This document shows, in pieces, positions 57,063-64,000 of a stretch of 64,000 bases of DNA. Location: contig OY969812.1 in the NCBI GenBank assembly GCA_963703335.1, positions 1,674,001 through 1,738,000 of the forward strand, given 5' to 3'. This stretch comes from VRUE01 sp963703335 (GTDB taxonomy: Bacteria; Actinomycetota; Thermoleophilia; Solirubrobacterales; 70-9). The notes under the pieces are model-generated. The model saw only the letters and a program-made list of their open reading frames with translations. It searched no databases and had not been told where the DNA came from. Numbering within the stretch: the stretch's first letter is position 1; each line of letters starts with the position of its first letter. The position numbers were made by a program, and so were the translations under genes.

Positions 57063-57800
57063 ATGCGGAGGCGTGTTCTTGCCATTTTCGGCAGCGTTGG
57101 CGTTCTGGCGTTTACGGTTCTGGCCGCCTCTTGGGCCGCCGGCGCGCCGGGGTCGCAGGGAGGCTGGTCGGCCGACGTGTCAGCCGGCAAGGCGGTCGAC
57201 GGAAAGTCACATCAGGGAAAGCGCGCCCGCGGCAAGGGACGGCTGTTGTATGACGATTTCGGCCGCCACCACGGCGCCAAGGCGAGCTGGAAAATCACCA
57301 GCCAGTGGCAATGGCCGGCAGACCCGCCCGTCGGCACCCTTACCTACTGCATAGTGAACGGCACCCCCGACATCATTGGCAGCGCCGAGTACTGGGCGAT
57401 CGAATCAGCGCTCGAACTGTGGGACAACAACGAGAAACGACTCGCCTTCGTCAAAGAATGCACCAACTCCAACCTCGCCTTCAGCTGGGCCACCGAAAGC
57501 CACGGCGACAAATCTCCCTTCGATGGGGAAGGCGGAATCCTCGCCCACGCGTTTCCTCCGAAAGAAGCACTGATCCATTTCGATGACGACGAGACCTGGA
57601 CGCTCGAAGAAAGGAAAAACGCCGAACAGCCGATTGACCTGGAGACCACTGCGATCCATGAGATCGGTCATGCGCTCGGTCTGGATCACTCGACGGTCGC
57701 GGGCTCGGTTATGAAAGAAAACTACACCGGGACTCAGTGGACCCTCGGCAAAGACGACCTGGAAGGTCTTGCGGCCCTGTTCAAATCCCTGACCGACTAG
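57063..57800 (+). CDS. Secreted matrixin-type zinc metalloprotease
   Basis: 245 residues. Signal peptide about 8-29. The zinc site HEIGHALGLDH (199-209) and the Met-turn SVMKENY (about 215-221) define an M10/metzincin catalytic domain. The usual Cys-switch propeptide of animal matrixins is absent. Residues about 90-195 form the N-terminal subdomain (WWAxE-like strands such as YWAIESALELWDNNEKRLAF). Acts outside the cell, perhaps on surface proteins. Leaderless promoter at 57029-57056. Confidence 0.9.
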   Translation: MRRRVLAIFGSVGVLAFTVLAASWAAGAPGSQGGWSADVSAGKAVDGKSHQGKRARGKGRLLYDDFGRHHGAKASWKITSQWQWPADPPVGTLTYCIVNGTPDIIGSAEYWAIESALELWDNNEKRLAFVKECTNSNLAFSWATESHGDKSPFDGEGGILAHAFPPKEALIHFDDDETWTLEERKNAEQPIDLETTAIHEIGHALGLDHSTVAGSVMKENYTGTQWTLGKDDLEGLAALFKSLTD

Positions 57801-57813
57801 CGGCAGCGGGCCC

Positions 57814-58821
57814 CTAGCCCTGCTTCACCATGCTCCGCGCGGTCTCGACGATCGTCTCCTCGACCGGGCGGGGAGACCAGTCCAGCATCGTCTTTGCCTT
57901 CTCGTTCGAGTAGGCCAGCTTCTTGCCCAGCTGGTTGGTGATCGAACGGATGCTTGAGTCGAAGAGCGCCATCGCCCGCACGAGCAGGTCCGGCACCTTG
58001 CGCGTCGGCACCTTGGCCGCATCGGCGCCGAGCTCGCGGCGCAGCACGGCGGCGACCTCGGCCATCCAGAGGAACTCGGTGACGGCGATGAAGCGCTCGC
58101 CGCCGGCCTCGGGTGAGAGCATCGCCTTGATATGGAGATCGGCGACGTCGCGAACATCGACGAAGCTGAAGCCGATTCGGGGCACGCCCGGCATCCCTTT
58201 CAGCAGTCGCTCGATCGCCTCCAGCGAGTAGGAGCCGTCGCGGCTGAGCAGGGGGCCGAGGATCGCGCCGGGGTTGACCGTGGCGAGCCGCTCCGGTTCG
58301 CCCGCCTCGCGCACCAGGTCCCAGGCGGCCTGCTCGGCGATCGTCTTCGAGCGCACGTAGGGCGAGAGCGCCGGGAAGTCGAGGTTCGTCCAGTCCTCCT
58401 CGGTCAGCGGTCCGGGCGACTTGGCGCCGCCGGCAATCGCCGCCACCGAGGAGGTGACCACGGTGCGCTTTACCCCGGCCGCGAGTGCCGCGCTCAGCAC
58501 CCGTCGCGTCCCTTCCCGCGCCGGCACGATCAACTCGTCGGGATCCTTCGGCTGCACCGGCGGGAAGGGGGAGGCGATGTGGAGAACGTAGTCGCACCCC
58601 TCGACCGCGGCACGCCAACCATCATCGCTGCCGAGATCGGCGGCGAAGAACGAGAGCTTCTCGCCGGGCTGCCCAGCTGAGGAGACCGCGTCCCGGACCT
58701 CACCTTCGCGGGCGAGATCGCGCACGGTGGTCCTCACCTCGTAGCCGCGCTGCTGCAGTTCGACCAGGCACCAGCTGCCGAGAAATCCGGAGCCGCCGGT
58801 TACGAGGACCGTCTCAGCCAT
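57814..58821 (-). CDS. NAD-dependent epimerase/dehydratase (SDR, dihydroflavonol-reductase-like)
   Basis: 335 residues. VLVTGGSGFLGSWCLVELQQ at the start (Gly-rich NAD(P) site), YVLHIASPFPPVQPKDPDEL, VVTSSVAAIAGGAKSP, and YVRSKTIAEQAAWDLVREAG with catalytic Tyr-x3-Lys. Typical of plant-like DFR/CCR extended SDRs in bacteria; reduces a carbonyl substrate. Translationally coupled to the MerR gene upstream (8-bp overlap). Confidence 0.9.
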   Translation of the reverse strand: MAETVLVTGGSGFLGSWCLVELQQRGYEVRTTVRDLAREGEVRDAVSSAGQPGEKLSFFAADLGSDDGWRAAVEGCDYVLHIASPFPPVQPKDPDELIVPAREGTRRVLSAALAAGVKRTVVTSSVAAIAGGAKSPGPLTEEDWTNLDFPALSPYVRSKTIAEQAAWDLVREAGEPERLATVNPGAILGPLLSRDGSYSLEAIERLLKGMPGVPRIGFSFVDVRDVADLHIKAMLSPEAGGERFIAVTEFLWMAEVAAVLRRELGADAAKVPTRKVPDLLVRAMALFDSSIRSITNQLGKKLAYSNEKAKTMLDWSPRPVEETIVETARSMVKQG

Positions 58822-59572
58822 GCTTGCGCCTTTCTAGCACTTCGCCGAAGGCCTTCTCGATCTCGGCGGTGAGGGTGAGGCGGAAGGTGGCGTTGAGCGC
58901 CTCGGAGGCGAGCGGGCGCAGCTGCTCGACCGCCTCGGTGATCTCGGGCCAGCGCTCGTCGGGACGGCCGGCTTCGTCGAACGGCTTCCAGAGCTCCTCG
59001 ACGAAGAGCTTGACGAAGGCGCGGGCGGAGGACTGGGCGTTGCGGTTCAGCTTCTCGATCGCGGCCAGGGCCGCAGCAAGCGGGATGCCCCGCCCGAGAA
59101 CGTCTTCGGCGGCGCGCAGCAGGGCCGGGCTAGGGGCTTCGTAGCGGTCTTCGCCGAGCGGGATCAGCAGGCCCAGCTTCTGCGCCTTGGCGAGCAGCTT
59201 GTCGTCGTCGGTCTCAAAGCGCTCGGCCAACTCCTCGCGGGTCAGAACCTCGGGCGCCTCGGCGGCGAAGGGGGCGGTGATTGCCTGGCGCAGGCCGACG
59301 AATCGGTCGGCGTCGACACCGTGCTCACCGATCAGCCGCTCGATCGCGCTCAGCTTGAAACCCTCCGCCTGCATCTCCTGGATCAGCCGCAGCCGGGCGA
59401 CGTGCTCGGGGCCGTAATAGCCGATCCGCGCCCGCACCTCGGGGTGGGGAAGGAGGCCCCGCGACTGGTGGTTGCGGATGTTGCGCACCGACATGCCTGT
59501 CTCATAGGCGAGCTGCTCGATCGTCAGCTCCGCCTGCTCGGACTCAGTGACCGGCTTCACATTGCGCGCCAT
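58814..59572 (-). CDS. MerR family transcriptional regulator
   Basis: 252 residues from ATG 59572. HTH_1 winged helix about 12-80: LTIEQLAYETGMSVRNIRNH, QSRGLLPHPEVRARIGYYGP and EHVARLRLIQEMQAEGFKLS. A long C-terminal helical domain (about 90-250), with a possible second DNA-binding-like element, may bind an effector. Likely controls the SDR gene with which it is coupled and the divergent 610-aa membrane protein. Confidence 0.9.
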   Translation of the reverse strand: MARNVKPVTESEQAELTIEQLAYETGMSVRNIRNHQSRGLLPHPEVRARIGYYGPEHVARLRLIQEMQAEGFKLSAIERLIGEHGVDADRFVGLRQAITAPFAAEAPEVLTREELAERFETDDDKLLAKAQKLGLLIPLGEDRYEAPSPALLRAAEDVLGRGIPLAAALAAIEKLNRNAQSSARAFVKLFVEELWKPFDEAGRPDERWPEITEAVEQLRPLASEALNATFRLTLTAEIEKAFGEVLERRKHG

Positions 59573-59595
59573 CGCTCCAATGCTACCTTGCCTTT

Positions 59596-59630
59596 GTAAC
59601 CTCGTTTGAGGTAACGGTTTACAGGTAACC
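59596..59630. promoter_or_regulatory. Candidate MerR operator
   Basis: Inverted repeat GTAACCTC-GTTT-GAGGTAAC (59596-59615, 15 of 16 arm bases paired) and a further GGTAAC (59624-59629) 14 bp away. Lies in the 91-bp gap between the divergent MerR and membrane-protein genes. Confidence 0.55.
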
Positions 59631-59663
59631 AAGAACTTGCCGTCTATCGAGAGGTAGCCCAAG

Positions 59664-61496
59664 ATGATCTCGACCTTCGCGACACCCGTGCTTGCAGCGG
59701 CGCCCCCCGCCGGGGGGGCGACGCTGGGCCAGGTGGCAATCGCCTCGCTGGCGGCGATGCTGCTCACCGCCGCCCTCCTCTACATCGGCTTCGGCTACCG
59801 CGCCGGCCGCCTCACTTGGCTGCGGCGCCTTGCCGCTCACGTTGAGCGGCGCAGCGGTTACCCGGCCTGGGTTGGGATCCCGGTTGGGATCGCGACCACC
59901 TCGCTGCTCGTCGCGCTCTTTGGCATGTACTGGGACATCTCCCTGCACATCGACGTCGGCCGCGACCCCGGGCCGCTGGCCAACCCGGCCCACTACTTCA
60001 TCCTCGCCGGCCTCTTCGGCATCTTCACCGCGGGCTTCTTCGCCATGGTCCTGCCCGAGGGCAAGCCCAGCGAGACCGCGGTCCGCCTCGGGCCCGACTG
60101 GTACGCACCGCTTGGCGGCGTGCTGATCTGTGCCTGCGGCGCCTTTTCGCTGATCGGATTTCCGCTCGACGACGTCTGGCACCGCCTCTTCGGCCAGGAC
60201 GTGACCCTCTGGGGGCCGACCCACTTGATGCTGATCGGCGGCGCGGCGATGACCCTGATCGGGATCGGCGTGCTCACGGTCGAGGGGATGCGGGCCCGCA
60301 TCCGAAGCGGCGCCGTCGGCGATCGCCGTCAGGTCGTGCTCGCTCGCGCGATTGCCTCGACCGGCGGCCTGCTGCTCGGCCTCTCCACCTTCCAGGCCGA
60401 GTTCGACTTCGGCGTGCCCCAGTTCAACTTCCTCTTCGAGCCGATGATGGTGATGCTCGCCGCCGGCGTGGGGCTGGTTGCCGCGCGCCTCTACGCCGGC
60501 CGCGGCGCGGCGTTGGGCGCCGCCCTCTTCTTCCTCGTAGCTCGCGGCGGCCTGGCGCTGGTGATCGGCCCGATCCTGGGCGAGACGACCCCGCACATGC
60601 CGCTCTACTTGGTCGAGGCGCTGGTCGTCGAGGTGGTGGCGATGCGCGTGTCAACCGAGCGGCCGCTTGCCTTCGGGCTCTGGTCGGGAATCGGGATCGG
60701 CACGGTCGGCCTTGCCTCCGAGTGGGCCTGGTCACACTTCTGGATGCCGATCCCGTGGCCGGCGTCGGCCTTCCCCGAGGCGGCGCTGGTGGGGTTGGCG
60801 ATCGCCCTGGCCGCCTCGCTGCTGGGCGCCTGGATCGGCACCCGGCTCTCGCCTGAGCCGGGCAGGCGCCGGCCGGGCCTGCGCTTGGCTGCCTGCGCCG
60901 GTGCGGCGACGATCGCCTTTGCCACCGTCCTCGCCCTGCACACGCCGGCGGACGAAAGCGTGCGGGCGCAGGTCGCGCTGCGCGACGTCTCCAGCGGTCC
61001 GCAGCGCGAGGTGAGCGCGACGGTCAGGCTGACCCCGCCCGACGCTGCCGAGAACGCCCGCTGGTTTGACGTCACCGCCTGGCAGGGCGCCGGCCTCGTC
61101 GTCGATCCGCTCGAGCGCGTCGGCCCGGGCACCTACCGCACCACCGAGCCGATCCCGGTCGGTGGCAACTGGAAGACGATGATCCGCCTGCACAGCGGCA
61201 GCTCGCTGACCGCGGTCCCGATCTTCCTGCCCCGTGACGCCGCGATCCCAGCGCCGGAAGTCCCCGCCCGCGCGAGCTTCAGTCGCGGCTTCGTCGACGA
61301 GACGCAGCTGCTGCAGCGCGAGAAGACCGGCGGCTCGCCGGCGCTCGTCGCGATCGCCTACGCGACGGTGGCGAGCATCTCCCTCTCACTCCTGGCCCTG
61401 CTCGCCTGGAGCCTGCACCGTCTCGCCTTCCCACCGCGGCCGGGCCTGCGCCGGAGCAAGGTGGCAACGCGCTCAACCCCGGCCCTGCAGCGATAG
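59664..61496 (+). CDS. Polytopic membrane protein of unknown function
   Basis: 610 residues. About 11-12 helices: about 20-44, 70-90, 110-140, 150-175, 195-220, 235-260, 270-300, 310-340, 365-390, 400-420. Followed by an extracytoplasmic beta-rich domain (about 430-550, AQVALRDVSSGPQREVSATV ... YRTTEPIPVGGNWKTMIRLH), somewhat like FixH/YtkA-type domains, and a final helix about 560-585. Conserved-looking motifs include WDISLHIDVGRDPGPLANPA and FQAEFDFGVPQFN. A single His-rich motif could bind metal. No family name can be given. A 34-residue membrane peptide gene follows directly. Confidence 0.75.
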   Translation: MISTFATPVLAAAPPAGGATLGQVAIASLAAMLLTAALLYIGFGYRAGRLTWLRRLAAHVERRSGYPAWVGIPVGIATTSLLVALFGMYWDISLHIDVGRDPGPLANPAHYFILAGLFGIFTAGFFAMVLPEGKPSETAVRLGPDWYAPLGGVLICACGAFSLIGFPLDDVWHRLFGQDVTLWGPTHLMLIGGAAMTLIGIGVLTVEGMRARIRSGAVGDRRQVVLARAIASTGGLLLGLSTFQAEFDFGVPQFNFLFEPMMVMLAAGVGLVAARLYAGRGAALGAALFFLVARGGLALVIGPILGETTPHMPLYLVEALVVEVVAMRVSTERPLAFGLWSGIGIGTVGLASEWAWSHFWMPIPWPASAFPEAALVGLAIALAASLLGAWIGTRLSPEPGRRRPGLRLAACAGAATIAFATVLALHTPADESVRAQVALRDVSSGPQREVSATVRLTPPDAAENARWFDVTAWQGAGLVVDPLERVGPGTYRTTEPIPVGGNWKTMIRLHSGSSLTAVPIFLPRDAAIPAPEVPARASFSRGFVDETQLLQREKTGGSPALVAIAYATVASISLSLLALLAWSLHRLAFPPRPGLRRSKVATRSTPALQR

Positions 61497-61498
61497 AC

Positions 61499-61603
61499 GT
61501 GCTGCCGCTCGCCCACCACAGCCTCGTCGTCGCTCTGCCGGCCTTCGGTCCAGTGCTATTGGTCAGCCTCGTGCTTGCGGTGCACGCGTTCCGCAGTCGT
61601 TAG
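61499..61603 (+). CDS. 34-residue single-helix membrane peptide
   Basis: GTG 61499 to TAG 61603: VLPLAHHSLVVALPAFGPVL then LVSLVLAVHAFRSR. A single hydrophobic helix with a short basic end. It starts two bases after the stop of the 610-aa membrane protein and may be a small subunit of it. Its stop overlaps the convergent small protein gene. Confidence 0.55.
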   Translation: MLPLAHHSLVVALPAFGPVLLVSLVLAVHAFRSR

Positions 61604-61785
61604 CCGCGTACAGCTTTGCCAGCGATGTTCTTGATCCGGGTGCGGTCGCGTTGCGGGAGCGTGCTGGGACGGCCCTTTGACTTCTTCAGCAACTTCCAGA
61701 ACTCGGCTTGCTCGCGGTGGTTGAGGTTGCGCTCGACGCGCTCACGCCCCTTGTTGCCGAGCCATAGGACAACGGCCCAGACCAT
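61600..61785 (-). CDS. Small basic protein with one membrane helix, possible N-terminal frameshift
   Basis: 61 residues from ATG 61785: MVWAVVLWLGNKGRERVERN, LNHREQAEFWKLLKKSKGRP and STLPQRDRTRIKNIAGKAVR. A better start with AGGAGAAGC upstream is ATG 61844, which reads MPFWIIRRAAPTIWK in another frame. Adding one A to the A-run at 61800-61802 joins both into an 81-residue protein. Likely real but with a disrupted or misread 5-prime end. Confidence 0.6.
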   Translation of the reverse strand: MVWAVVLWLGNKGRERVERNLNHREQAEFWKLLKKSKGRPSTLPQRDRTRIKNIAGKAVRG

Positions 61786-61865
61786 CTTCCAGGGACCCGT
61801 TTCCAGATGGTGGGCGCGGCGCGTCGGATGATCCAGAAGGGCATGCTTCTCCTGGTTACTCCGCG

Positions 61866-62147
61866 TCAGCGGTAGGCGCGGTGGCCGGTGGTCCGGTTGC
61901 CGACGGTCATTCGATAGATGAAGAGCAAGAGCAGCGAGCCGGCGATCGCGATCAGCCAGGTGCCGATGTCGAAGAACTCGTCCAGGTCGCCGATGTCGAG
62001 GGCGCTGGCAATCAGGCCACCGACGATTGCGCCCGCGATGCCGATCAGCGTGGTCACAATGATGCCGCCGGGGTCGTCTCCGGGCATGATCAGCTTTGCG
62101 ATTGCGCCCGCGCACAGGCCGAGCACGATCCAACCGATGATTCCCAT
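61866..62147 (-). CDS. GlsB/YeaQ/YmgE-type stress-response membrane protein
   Basis: 93 residues. Three helices with the family signature MGIIGWIVLGLCAGAIAKLI, PGDDPGGIIVTTLIGIAGAI and VGGLIASALDIG. Transglycosylase-associated/GlsB family, associated with envelope stress. Isolated in this window. Confidence 0.92.
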   Translation of the reverse strand: MGIIGWIVLGLCAGAIAKLIMPGDDPGGIIVTTLIGIAGAIVGGLIASALDIGDLDEFFDIGTWLIAIAGSLLLLFIYRMTVGNRTTGHRAYR

Positions 62148-62256
62148 GAAGTTCCCTCCTTCTCACTCCCTCATTTACCTGCCGAGCACTCTGTACCCGG
62201 CCTTGGCAGCGCCGAAAACGAGGACGGCGCTGAGCCGGCTCTAGGATGATCGCGGC

Positions 62257-62481
62257 ATGACCAAAGAGGAGAAGCGAGTCAACTGGCGCGCCTGGATGGT
62301 CGGTATCGCCACGGCGCTCGTCCTCATTGTTGCCCTGCAGAACTCCCAGGAGGTGCGGGTCGACGTCCTCTTTGTCACCGTCAACGCGCCGCTCATCGTC
62401 ACGCTTCTGGTCGCGGTCGGAGTCGGTGCCGTGATTGGCTACGTGGCTCCGCTGATCCGCCGCCACCGCCGTGACCAGTGA
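62257..62481 (+). CDS. LapA-like (DUF1049) membrane protein
   Basis: 74 residues with two helices (about 14-32 and 42-65), VNWRAWMVGIATALVLIVAL QNSQEV and LLVAVGVGAVIGYVAPLIRR. Matches LapA_dom/DUF1049 proteins. The stop overlaps the GTG of the next gene (GTGA). Confidence 0.85.
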   Translation: MTKEEKRVNWRAWMVGIATALVLIVALQNSQEVRVDVLFVTVNAPLIVTLLVAVGVGAVIGYVAPLIRRHRRDQ

Positions 62482-63143
62482 AGACGCTTCTGGCGCTTGC
62501 TCTCGCTGCTGTCCTGACTCTCGGCGTGACACCGCCGGCGCAGGGGAAGCGCGGCGAGGTCGAGGCTTTCCGTGGTTACGTCGAGCGCATCGATGCCAGC
62601 ACGCGTGCGCGGATGACCGGGGTCTCCTGGCATCGCGGCTGCCCGGTCGGGTTCGCCGACCTGCGCCTGCTCACGGTCAGCCACTGGGGTTTCGACGATC
62701 GCCGCCACCGGGGTCGGTTGGTGGTCAACCGCGATGCCGCTGCGGCGATGCTGAAGGCGCTGCGCTCGCTGTACCGGCTGCGCTTCCCGATCCGCCAGAT
62801 GCGCCTGGTTGATGCCTACGGCGCCGACGACCACCGCAGCATGACGGCTGACAACACCTCGGCCTTCAACTGCCGTTTCGTCGCCGGCAGCGGCGGCGTC
62901 TGGTCCGAACACGCCTACGGCAGGGCGCTCGACCTCAACCCGCTCGAGAATCCTTACGTAACCGAGTCCGGCTACGTCTCGCCGCCGGCCGGGGCTCCCT
63001 TCGCGAATCGCTCACGCCACCGCCGCGGCATGATCCACCGCCGCGGCCCGGTGGTCGCTGCCTTCGCGGCGGTCGGCTGGGAGTGGGGCGGCAACTGGCC
63101 CTGGCCCAAGGACTACCAACACTTCTCGGCAACCGGCCACTGA
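62478..63143 (+). CDS. Secreted M15 peptidase (VanY-like D,D-carboxypeptidase)
   Basis: 221 residues. Signal peptide 1-22. Zinc ligands SEHAYGRALD (143-152, His145 and Asp152) and DYQHF (212-216, His215), the M15_4/VanY pattern. Likely trims peptidoglycan peptide stems. Coupled to the LapA-like gene. Confidence 0.9.
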   Translation: MKTLLALALAAVLTLGVTPPAQGKRGEVEAFRGYVERIDASTRARMTGVSWHRGCPVGFADLRLLTVSHWGFDDRRHRGRLVVNRDAAAAMLKALRSLYRLRFPIRQMRLVDAYGADDHRSMTADNTSAFNCRFVAGSGGVWSEHAYGRALDLNPLENPYVTESGYVSPPAGAPFANRSRHRRGMIHRRGPVVAAFAAVGWEWGGNWPWPKDYQHFSATGH

Positions 63144-63181
63144 ACGCGCCTGGCCACCGAGCTGGCGAGCGAGACGTTGAC

Positions 63182-64000
63182 TCAGCCGGGCTGGGGGACG
63201 GGTTGCGCGTCAGTCACCTCAACCGTGTCCGCGGGGGCGTTCTGTCGCCTGGACAGGGCCAGGCAGGGCAGCGCCAGGATCGAGATCCCGGCGCCGATCA
63301 AATAGGACGGCGCGTATCCCCAGGCGTCGGCTGCGCGGCCGAGCAGGGGCTGGGTCCAGACCCCGCCGGTGGAGGACATCATCGAGTCAAAGGAGAGGAT
63401 CGTCGCCCGCTGCCGCGAGGGGATCAGGCCGTTGAGGTAGGTCTGGCGGATCGGCAGGGTGGCGGCGAACAGCAGTCCCCAGACGACAATCAGCCCGATC
63501 ACCGCCCAGAAGCTCTCGACCAGGCCGATCAACCCGAGCGCGACGACGCTGAGTCCCGCCGTCGCGATCAGCGCCGAGGTGCGGCGGCGGAAGAGGCGGC
63601 GGATGCGGGGAGCGGCGATGCCACCGGCGATCTGGGCGCCGGCGACGATCGCCGCCACCAGGCCGGCGACTTGGTAGGCCCCCGGGTCGCCGTAGAGCTC
63701 GAGCAGGTACGGCTGCAGGGCGTAGAAGGCGTAGATGCCGACGCCGCCGGTGAAGAGCGACTCGACCATTAGCCACTTGACCGCCGGCACCCGCCAGCCG
63801 TACTCGACCGAGTTGGTGGCGATCTTCCGCATCTCGACCAGCGGCCGCCCGCCCTTCTCGGGTTTGAACCCGACGTCATGCATGAGCCTGAAGGCGAGCC
63901 CGAACATGACGATCAGGACGAGGCCGCGGAGCACGAACGGCACGCCCAGGCTGGTCTGCCGGGCGATGAAGCCGCCGGCGACCGAGCCGACCAGCATTGC
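63182..64000 (-). CDS. MFS transporter, N-terminus beyond window
   Basis: About 273 C-terminal residues visible, the 5-prime end lying past the right edge. Helical pattern of the second half of an MFS protein: SLFTGGVGIYAFYALQPYLL, FAATLPIRQTYLNGLIPSRQ, RATILSFDSMMSSTGGVWTQ and PLLGRAADAWGYAPSYLIGA. Cannot be assigned to a substrate. The tail is polar. Confidence 0.85.
   Translation of the reverse strand, partial: AMLVGSVAGGFIARQTSLGVPFVLRGLVLIVMFGLAFRLMHDVGFKPEKGGRPLVEMRKIATNSVEYGWRVPAVKWLMVESLFTGGVGIYAFYALQPYLLELYGDPGAYQVAGLVAAIVAGAQIAGGIAAPRIRRLFRRRTSALIATAGLSVVALGLIGLVESFWAVIGLIVVWGLLFAATLPIRQTYLNGLIPSRQRATILSFDSMMSSTGGVWTQPLLGRAADAWGYAPSYLIGAGISILALPCLALSRRQNAPADTVEVTDAQPVPQPG

Noticed and set aside
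1..64000. tRNA or rRNA genes
   Set aside because: No cloverleaf-like or conserved rRNA segments were seen by eye; a covariance search would be needed to be certain.

Overview
The window is high-GC DNA with short, densely packed operons, frequent ATGA/GTGA stop-start overlaps, several apparently leaderless promoters and a LexA-controlled imuB-dnaE2 mutagenesis cassette. The TetR regulators share an N-terminal motif of the form PPGRHxLPREF, and there are large secreted beta-propeller proteins and LytR_C, DUF3105, DUF4235 and DUF2294 proteins. Together these point to an actinobacterium, most likely of class Thermoleophilia (Solirubrobacterales-like). That placement is inference from gene content, since no rRNA or other taxonomic marker is present. 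I found no tRNA, rRNA, insertion sequence or CRISPR-Cas locus.

Layout. 1-12.7 kb: a DedA protein, then a cell-surface polysaccharide cluster (CapD/WbpM-like dehydratase, LytR_C protein, O-antigen-ligase-like polymerase, flippase, three glycosyltransferases, sugar phosphotransferase), ending in a GNAT and a FemAB-like transferase. 12.7-16 kb: DUF3105, MTHFR, a decayed sugar porter and a crotonase. 16-22.2 kb: a dense cluster of TetR regulators (seven genes, eight TetR units because one gene is a tandem fusion). 22.4-29.6 kb: two very large secreted proteins in one operon. 29.7-36 kb: an orphan XRE regulator, then the LexA-box-controlled ImuB / DUF6504 / DnaE2 mutasome interrupted by an antisense DUF6883-DUF4926 pair, then a SPOR protein. 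36-43.9 kb: HxlR/MFS divergent pair, ECF sigma plus YciI, two alpha/beta hydrolases, a secreted ASH-domain protein and a frameshifted queuosine-salvage gene. 44-47.6 kb: a DrrAB-like ABC exporter with a divergent MarR regulator and an SRPBCC gene. 47.6-53.7 kb: three DUF2294 genes, SnoaL-like protein, BacA-like protein, FAD oxidoreductase/PadR pair and a PAS-GAF-PP2C phosphatase. 53.9-64 kb: RibD_C reductase, small proteins, an HTH-less TetR, an ArsR-AHSA1 fusion, a secreted matrixin, SDR/MerR, a 610-aa membrane protein, stress membrane proteins, a VanY-like peptidase and part of an MFS transporter.

The most unusual signal is a set of long inverted repeats. Two (2489-2653 and 10421-10520) share an exact 16-bp core although their outer arms are unrelated. 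Four occur inside open reading frames and keep the frame (two in the polymerase, one in the FemAB-like gene, one in dnaE2). Others supply a stop codon (glycosyltransferase at 7218) or a start codon (hydrolase at 40940). A separate 43-bp palindromic repeat occurs three times between genes. Together they look like a family of palindromic elements tolerated inside genes, in the manner of Rickettsia palindromic elements. A second caution is that several disrupted genes differ from an intact frame by one base in a homopolymer, so either sequencing error or real decay is possible.
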